DNA from: Streptomyces antnestii | GTDB taxonomy: Bacteria > Actinomycetota > Actinomycetes > Streptomycetales > Streptomycetaceae | NCBI RefSeq assembly: GCF_004005495.1 | Contig: NZ_RZYA01000015.1 | Span: 1-64,000 of the forward strand | Direction: 5' to 3' | DNA: 64,000 bases | Shown here: piece after piece, positions 58,915-64,000 of the stretch | Position numbering within the stretch: the first letter of the stretch is position 1 | How the letters are laid out: each line of letters opens with the position of its first letter | Made by a program: the position numbers and the translations under genes | Notes under the pieces: generated by a model | Seen by the model: only the letters and a program-made list of their open reading frames with translations | The model's database searches: none | Told to the model about the DNA's origin: nothing

Positions 58915-60648
58915 GTGGACACTTCGATATCCGGGCCCGGCCGGCACCGGCGAAGACTCGGCAAGGTGCTGCCGGCCGCGGCGGCGGGCCTCGCGCTGAT
59001 CGGCGCGGGCGCGTTCGCCGTCACGTCGTACGCGGGGGAGTCCGACGCCGGCCGGGTCGTGCAGCCGCCGCCCGGCGCGAAGACCGCGGAGCCCACGACG
59101 TCGTCCCCGTCGCCGAGCGGTGACCGCACCGTCACGCCCCGCATCATCGGCGGCACCGACAGCGCCGCCTCCTGGATGGTGCAGCTCGTCTACAACGACC
59201 CCTCCGGCGGCTCCTACTTCGTCTGCGGCGGCACCCTGGTCGCGCCCAACAAGGTCCTCACCGCCGCGCACTGCCTGCACGACGAGAACGGCAACCGGCA
59301 GGACTGGGGCAAGTACGGCGAAGTCGCCGTAGGCACCAGCAAGAGCGTCACCGTCGCCGGCAACGGCGCCACGTACATCGACGTCACCCGCAGCTGGGTC
59401 CGCGACGGCTACGACCCCGACGCCATCACGAACGACGTCGCCCTGCTCACCCTCGCCAAGCCGGTCGCCCAGACCACCCTCGAGCTGGCCGGGGCCGACG
59501 ACAGCGCGCTCTACACCGCGGGCACCGGCGCCACCGTCTACGGCTGGGGCCTGACCGGCTCGAACGAGGACACCGCCACCATCGCGTCCCAGCTGCAGAA
59601 GGTCACCCTGCCGCTGAACTCCGACGACGCGTGCACGCAGAACCTCGACCCGTACTTCCAGGCCGGGAAGATGATCTGCGCCGGGCAGCTCGGCACCGGC
59701 GACGACAGCACCGGCAAGACCACGTGCCCCGGCGACTCGGGCGGCCCGCTCGTCGTGGGCGGCAAGGTCGTCGGCATCGTCTCCTGGGGCATCAGCCAGG
59801 GCACGCAGGTCTGCAACGTCTCCGGCACGTACGAGGCGTTCACCAAGGTCTCCACGTACCAGGCGAAGGTGCGCCCGCGCATCGACGACACCGACATCAG
59901 CCGCAACGGCAAGGCCGACTTCTTCGTGCGCGCCGCCACCGGCGGCCAGGGCTACGTCAAGGAGTCCACGGGCAGCGGGTTCGCCGCCCGCAAGACGCTG
60001 AGCGGGTCCTGGAGCGCGTACAACCTCGTCCTCCAGGCCGACATGAACCGCGACGGGTACCAGGACTTCATCGTCCGCCGCAGGTCCGACGGCGCCGTCT
60101 ACTGGCGCCACCGCTCCGCGTCGAGCTCCACGTACACGGACACGAAGATCGCGAGCGACTGGTCGACGCGGAAGTTCATCGTGGCGCCCGGCGACGTGAC
60201 CGGCGACCGGTTCCCCGACCTGCTGTCCGTGACCTCCGGCGGAGCGCTCTACCTGTACCCGGGCAAGGGCGACGGGACGTACGGCACCCGGACCACCGTT
60301 GGCAGCGGCTACCAGGTCTTCAACTCCCTGCGCGGCAAGGGCGACTTCACCGGCGACGGGAAGAGCGACCTGATCGCGCGCGGCAGCGGCGGCAAGCTGT
60401 ATCTCCTCAAGGGCACCGGCAAGGCGGCCGCGCCCTTCGAGGCCGGGGTGCAGGTGCGCACCTGGGACGGCTACAACGCGTTCGCGGCGCCCGGTGACGT
60501 GACCGGTGACGGCAAGGCCGACTTCGTGGCGCGCACGCCCGGCGGGACGCTCTACCTGTACCCGGGCACGGGCACCGCCTCCTCGGAGATCTTTGCCACA
60601 CGCATCAAGATCGGGACCGGCTACACGCAGTACAACGTGTTCGGATAA
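58915..60648 (+). CDS. Secreted trypsin-like serine protease with FG-GAP repeats
   Basis: This 577-residue protein starts with a basic region and a signal peptide (VLPAAAAGLALIGAGAFAVTSYA). A Thr/Ser/Pro linker leads to the trypsin domain: zymogen cleavage site R76-IIGG, catalytic His119 (TAAHC), Asp174 (NDVALL) and Ser275 (CPGDSGGP), with cysteine pairs. The C-terminal half is a run of FG-GAP/VCBS units (AGVDMNRDGYQDFIV, GDVTGDRFPDLLSV, GDFTGDGKSDLIA, GDVTGDGKADFVA) likely to form a beta-propeller for binding. GTG 58915 follows AGGGGGG and is supported by the signal. It acts outside the cell; target unknown. Confidence 0.93.
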   Translation: MDTSISGPGRHRRRLGKVLPAAAAGLALIGAGAFAVTSYAGESDAGRVVQPPPGAKTAEPTTSSPSPSGDRTVTPRIIGGTDSAASWMVQLVYNDPSGGSYFVCGGTLVAPNKVLTAAHCLHDENGNRQDWGKYGEVAVGTSKSVTVAGNGATYIDVTRSWVRDGYDPDAITNDVALLTLAKPVAQTTLELAGADDSALYTAGTGATVYGWGLTGSNEDTATIASQLQKVTLPLNSDDACTQNLDPYFQAGKMICAGQLGTGDDSTGKTTCPGDSGGPLVVGGKVVGIVSWGISQGTQVCNVSGTYEAFTKVSTYQAKVRPRIDDTDISRNGKADFFVRAATGGQGYVKESTGSGFAARKTLSGSWSAYNLVLQADMNRDGYQDFIVRRRSDGAVYWRHRSASSSTYTDTKIASDWSTRKFIVAPGDVTGDRFPDLLSVTSGGALYLYPGKGDGTYGTRTTVGSGYQVFNSLRGKGDFTGDGKSDLIARGSGGKLYLLKGTGKAAAPFEAGVQVRTWDGYNAFAAPGDVTGDGKADFVARTPGGTLYLYPGTGTASSEIFATRIKIGTGYTQYNVFG

Positions 60649-60691
60649 ATCCCCAGGTGAGAGCCGGGTGACTGGCCGTCACCGCCACACT

Positions 60692-60724
60692 CTGTGCCCG
60701 TCGCGTCACTCGCGGCGGGCACAG
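60692..60724 (+). terminator. Terminator hairpin after the protease gene
   Basis: CTGTGCCCGTCGCG (60692-60705) and CGCGGCGGGCACAG (60711-60724) pair over 14 bp with one G-U. Confidence 0.8.
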
Positions 60725-60840
60725 CGCGTTGTGCAACCCTTCTTCCGGTTTCCACGTCTGACGACAAGAGACGTCCGATCGAGCCTGACCCTGCCCCCAG
60801 GGGGTAACCGACCACCGAGCAATTGAGGACCGAGGGACAC

Positions 60841-61965
60841 ATGGCCGACGAGAGCAGTCACGCGAGCACCGATCCCAGCCGCCGCACCCGGGGCGCCGGG
60901 GGCAAGCGGCGCAAGCCGCGCGGCAAGCACAGCAAGGCCCTCGTCATCACGGCCTGCACCGCGGCCGGACTCGTCGTCGTGGCCGGCGCGGGCGCCGGCT
61001 TCCTGTACTTCAAGCTCAACGGGAACCTCAAGGGCGTCGACATCAACGCCGCGCTCGGCACCGACCGCCCCGCGAACGTCGACAACGGCTCGATGGACAT
61101 CCTCGTCCTCGGCTCCGACTCGCGCTCCGGCGCCAACGCCAAGTACGGCAAGGACCAGGGCGGCGCCCGTTCCGACACCGCGATGGTCGTCCACGTGTAC
61201 AAGGGCCACAAGAAGGCCAGTGTCGTCTCCATACCGCGGGACACCCTCGTCACCCGGCCCACCTGCACCGACTCGCGGGGGAACGCGGTCGCGGGCGGCA
61301 GCGAGCAGATGTTCAACACGGCGTACGAGGTGGGCGGCCCGGCCTGCGCCGTCAAGACGGTCGAGAAGATGTCCGGCATCCGCATGGACCACTACGTCGA
61401 GGTCGACTTCTCGGGCTTCAAGAAGCTCATCAACACCCTGGGCGGCGTCGACATCACCACCCAGAAGGCCATCAACGACAACAAGAGCCATCTGCACCTG
61501 ACGGCCGGCAAGCACACCCTCACCGGCGAGCAGGCGCTCGGCCTCGTCCGCACCCGGCACGGCGTCGGCGACGGCAGCGACCTGGGCCGAATACAGCTGC
61601 AGCAGGCCTTCATGAAGGCGCTGATCAAGCAGATCAAGGACGTCGGCGTCTTCACCAGCCCCACGAAGCTGTACGACCTCGCGGACACCGCCACCAGCAC
61701 CGTCACCACGGACTCCGACCTCAACTCGGTCAAGGAACTCGCCGGCTTCGCCAGCGGCCTCAAGGGCATCGGCGCCGGCGACATGAAGATGGTGACGCTC
61801 CCGGTCCAGTACGACCCCCAGAACCCGAACCGCGTGCTCCCGCTGGAGAAGGAGGGCGCGAAGGTCTGGGCGGCCCTCCGGACGGACCGGCCGATCCCCG
61901 CCGCCGCGACCAGGGACTCCGCCGGGGACAAGGGCGCCGCGGGCTCCGTCGTCACCAGCCACTAG
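60841..61965 (+). CDS. LytR-CpsA-Psr (LCP) family cell-wall polymer ligase
   Basis: This 374-residue protein has a basic cytoplasmic start, one membrane helix (ALVITACTAAGLVVVAGAGAGFLYF, about 35-59) and an outer LCP domain: ILVLGSDSRSG, ARSDTAMVVHV, SVVSIPRDTLV, YVEVDFSGFKKLINTLGGVDI, LTGEQALGLVRTRH and DLGRIQRQQ-type end (LGRIQLQQAFM). LCP enzymes attach teichoic acids or other glycopolymers to peptidoglycan. ATG 60841 has GAGGG at good spacing. Streptomyces carry several; the polymer attached is unknown. Confidence 0.95.
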   Translation: MADESSHASTDPSRRTRGAGGKRRKPRGKHSKALVITACTAAGLVVVAGAGAGFLYFKLNGNLKGVDINAALGTDRPANVDNGSMDILVLGSDSRSGANAKYGKDQGGARSDTAMVVHVYKGHKKASVVSIPRDTLVTRPTCTDSRGNAVAGGSEQMFNTAYEVGGPACAVKTVEKMSGIRMDHYVEVDFSGFKKLINTLGGVDITTQKAINDNKSHLHLTAGKHTLTGEQALGLVRTRHGVGDGSDLGRIQLQQAFMKALIKQIKDVGVFTSPTKLYDLADTATSTVTTDSDLNSVKELAGFASGLKGIGAGDMKMVTLPVQYDPQNPNRVLPLEKEGAKVWAALRTDRPIPAAATRDSAGDKGAAGSVVTSH

Positions 61966-62112
61966 TTCCAGGTGACCCTTCGGGAATAGTTGCGCCCCGA
62001 CCCCGGTTTTGGGGGATACGGCCAGTCCTGGCAGACTGGTACGTCGGTCCCGGTTCACGCTCCCGCAATCCGCGGAAGCGACCCGGAACCCTCCGAGAAC
62101 ATAGGAGACACC

Positions 62113-62331
62113 TTGAAGCGCGACATCCACCCCGAGTACGTCGAGACCGAGGTCAGCTGCACCTGCGGCGCGACGTTCACCACCCGCAGCACGATCTCCA
62201 GCGGCACCGTCCGTGCCGAGGTCTGCTCCGAGTGCCACCCGTTCTACACGGGCAAGCAGAAGATCCTCGACACCGGTGGCCGCGTGGCCCGCTTCGAGGC
62301 CCGCTTCGGCAAGGCTGCTGCCGCCAAGTAG
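62113..62331 (+). CDS. rpmE: 50S ribosomal protein L31 (zinc-binding type)
   Basis: This 72-residue ribosomal protein starts MKRDIHPEYV and contains the C+ type zinc ligands: Cys16 and Cys18 (CTC) and Cys38 and Cys41 (CSEC), then HPFYTGKQKILDTGGRV. A zinc-free paralogue probably exists elsewhere under Zur control. TTG at 62113 is the start: AGGAGA lies 6 bases before it and the next ATG is absent. A strong terminator follows before prfA. Confidence 0.97.
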   Translation: MKRDIHPEYVETEVSCTCGATFTTRSTISSGTVRAEVCSECHPFYTGKQKILDTGGRVARFEARFGKAAAAK

Positions 62332-62342
62332 CGAGCCACTTG

Positions 62343-62393
62343 CGCCGGTCCACGGCCGCCCTTCGGGGCGGGCCTGGACCGGCGTGCTTTTTT
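62343..62393 (+). terminator. Strong intrinsic terminator after rpmE
   Basis: A stem of about 19 bp (62343-62361, 62366-62384, some mismatches) with a TTCG tetraloop is followed by a T-run (62388-62393). It is the most classical terminator in the window. Confidence 0.92.
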
Positions 62394-62472
62394 GGTCGGC
62401 CGGGGGCCCGGGGGTCTTCCCCGCCGGCCCGTGGCCGTTCCCTTTCGCTGTACCTCACTTCAGGAGCCGGAG

Positions 62473-63549
62473 ATGTTCGAGGCCGTCGAGGACCTCATCG
62501 GTGAGCACGCCGATCTCGAGAAGAAGCTCGCGGACCCCGCGGTCCACGCCGACCAGGCGAACGCGCGCAAGCTCAACAAGCGCTACGCCGAGCTGACCCC
62601 GATCATCGCCACCTACCGCTCCTGGAAGCAGACCGGTGACGACATCGAGACCGCCCGCGAATTCGCCGCGGACGACCCGGACTTCGCCGCCGAGGTCAAG
62701 GACCTGGAGAAGCAGCGCGAGGAGATCACCGAGAAGCTGCGGCTCCTCCTGGTCCCCCGGGACCCCAACGACGACAAGGACGTCATCCTCGAGGTCAAGG
62801 CCGGCGCGGGCGGCGACGAGTCCGCCCTGTTCGCCGGCGACCTGCTGCGCATGTATCTGCGGTACGCGGAGCGCGTCGGCTGGAAGACCGAGATCATCGA
62901 CGCCACCGAGTCCGAGCTGGGCGGCTACAAGGACGTCCAGGTCGCCGTCAAGACCAAGGGCGGCAACGGCGCGACCGAGCCCGGCCAGGGCGTCTGGGCC
63001 CGCCTGAAGTACGAGGGCGGCGTGCACCGCGTGCAGCGTGTGCCGTCGACCGAGTCGCAGGGCCGTATCCACACCTCCGCGGCCGGTGTCCTCGTGACGC
63101 CCGAGGCCGAGGAGGTCGACGTCGAGATCCACGCGAACGACCTCCGCATCGACGTCTACCGCTCGTCGGGCCCCGGCGGCCAGTCCGTCAACACGACGGA
63201 CTCCGCGGTGCGCATCACACATCTGCCCACCGGAGTCGTCGCTTCCTGCCAGAACGAGAAGAGCCAGCTCCAGAACAAGGAGCAGGCGATGCGTATCCTG
63301 CGCTCCAGGCTCCTCGCCGCGGCCGTGGAGAAGGCCGAGGCCGAGGCCGCGGACGCGCGCCGCAGCCAGGTCCGCACCGTCGACCGCTCCGAGAAGATCC
63401 GTACGTACAACTTCCCGGAGAACCGCATCTCGGACCACCGCGTCGGTTTCAAGGCGTACAACTTGGACCAGGTGCTCGACGGTGAGCTCGACCCGGTGAT
63501 CCAGGCCTGTGTCGACGCCGACTCGGCCGCCAAGCTCGCCGCCGCCTAA
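62473..63549 (+). CDS. prfA: Peptide chain release factor 1
   Basis: This 358-residue factor reads UAA and UAG and releases the protein. It has the codon-recognition domain (RVPSTESQGRIHTSAAGV contains the P-x-T equivalent), the catalytic GGQ loop at residues 235-237 (SSGPGGQSVNTTDSAVRI) and the C-terminal RTYNFPENRISDHRVGFKAYNLDQVLDG. ATG 62473 has GGAG 6 bases upstream. The next gene, prmC, encodes the enzyme that methylates this GGQ glutamine; the two are a conserved pair. Confidence 0.98.
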   Translation: MFEAVEDLIGEHADLEKKLADPAVHADQANARKLNKRYAELTPIIATYRSWKQTGDDIETAREFAADDPDFAAEVKDLEKQREEITEKLRLLLVPRDPNDDKDVILEVKAGAGGDESALFAGDLLRMYLRYAERVGWKTEIIDATESELGGYKDVQVAVKTKGGNGATEPGQGVWARLKYEGGVHRVQRVPSTESQGRIHTSAAGVLVTPEAEEVDVEIHANDLRIDVYRSSGPGGQSVNTTDSAVRITHLPTGVVASCQNEKSQLQNKEQAMRILRSRLLAAAVEKAEAEAADARRSQVRTVDRSEKIRTYNFPENRISDHRVGFKAYNLDQVLDGELDPVIQACVDADSAAKLAAA

Positions 63550-63591
63550 GCCACGCCAGAAGAAGACCAGCTCAGCCCCGGAGGGACCAGC

Positions 63592-64000
63592 GTGCAGCAA
63601 CATCTTGGGGGGCGACCCCCGAACCCCCGCAGCGTGCTGCTCGCGGAAGTCGCCCAGGCCACCCAGCGCCTCGCCGACGCGGGCGTGCCCTCGCCGCGCA
63701 ACGACGCGGAGGAACTCGCCGCGTTCGTGCACGGCGTGAAGCGGGGCGCGCTGCACACGGTCAAGGACGCGGACTTCGACGCCCGCTACTGGGAGGTGAT
63801 CGCGCGCCGCGAGGCCCGCGAGCCGCTCCAGCACATCACCGGGCTCGCCTACTTCCGATACCTCGAACTCCAGGTGGGCCCCGGCGTGTTCGTGCCGCGG
63901 CCCGAGACGGAGTCCGTGGTCGGCTGGGCCATAGACGCCGTACGCGCCATGGACGTCGTCGAGCCGCGCATCGTCGACCTGTGCACCGGCTCGGGCGCCA
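63592..64000 (+). CDS. prmC: Release-factor glutamine methyltransferase (partial)
   Basis: The gene runs off the right edge after 136 codons. Seen are the N-terminal helical domain (LLAEVAQATQRLADAGVPSPRNDAEELAAFVHGV), YWEVIARREAREPLQHITG and the start of the methyltransferase fold (VFVPRPETESVVGWAI, IVDLCTGSGA motif I). It methylates the GGQ glutamine of RF1 and RF2. GTG 63592 has GGAGGG 5 bases upstream. The first 13 residues (QQHLGGRPPNPRS) are unlike the family and are encoded by a G/C-rich repeat, so the original start may have been the GTG at 63634. Confidence 0.95.
   Translation, partial: MQQHLGGRPPNPRSVLLAEVAQATQRLADAGVPSPRNDAEELAAFVHGVKRGALHTVKDADFDARYWEVIARREAREPLQHITGLAYFRYLELQVGPGVFVPRPETESVVGWAIDAVRAMDVVEPRIVDLCTGSGA

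Overview
The window is chromosomal DNA of a Streptomyces-like actinomycete. It is very GC-rich, with strong G/C preference at third codon positions and many GTG and TTG starts. It carries lineage markers: a conservon (cvnABCD), a Zn-type ribosomal protein L31, a Rho factor with a large RGD-rich insertion, a fused 2-oxoglutarate decarboxylase/dehydrogenase, and lon behind a HAIR operator. From memory, the gene order resembles the S. coelicolor core around malic enzyme-kgd-lon and lysA-hom-thrCB-rho-rpmE-prfA-prmC; I could not search to confirm this.

Layout. 1-6.4 kb: start of a lipoprotein gene, malic enzyme, a quinone-oxidoreductase-like dehydrogenase, a DUF4097/PadR operon and two conserved hypotheticals. 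6.4-19.4 kb: kgd, a response regulator/histidine kinase pair, a spermidine-synthase-like protein, a rhomboid-like protein, lon, a secreted GH25 muramidase, MarR and PP2C. 19.7-25.7 kb: a conservon followed by a StyA-type flavin monooxygenase. 25.8-31.4 kb: an NlpC/P60 hydrolase, TetR, two divergent diiron-oxygenase-like genes and a membrane protein. 31.5-38.9 kb: a PBP/RodA elongation pair, secreted proteins, a lipoprotein/histidine kinase pair without an adjacent regulator, and a NERD protein. 38.9-44.3 kb: two-gene NHEJ (LigD polymerase and Ku), a PH-domain protein, a TetR/methyltransferase divergon with two operators, and an ARMT1-like phosphatase.

44.4-49.34 kb is a small decayed integrative element in the 3' half of tRNA-Arg(CCG). 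It is bounded by a 42-bp direct repeat (41/42 identical) and has GTCCAC-N5-GTCCAC repeats inside both ends. It holds a wrecked tyrosine integrase, two translationally coupled genes that share a 20-residue motif (C-terminus of one, N-terminus of the next), and a zinc-binding hypothetical. This shared-motif pair is the best candidate for an undescribed system.

49.5-64 kb is core metabolism and information processing: a receiver-only regulator, nrtL (ArgS-like without a catalytic domain), lysA, hom, thrC, thrB, rho, a secreted trypsin-like protease with FG-GAP repeats, an LCP ligase, rpmE, prfA and the start of prmC. Intrinsic-terminator hairpins separate many units. Several operons use 4-base ATGA, GTGA or TTGA stop/start overlaps, which point to translational coupling (kinase/regulator, conservon, PBP/RodA, lipoprotein/kinase, and the element's gene pair).
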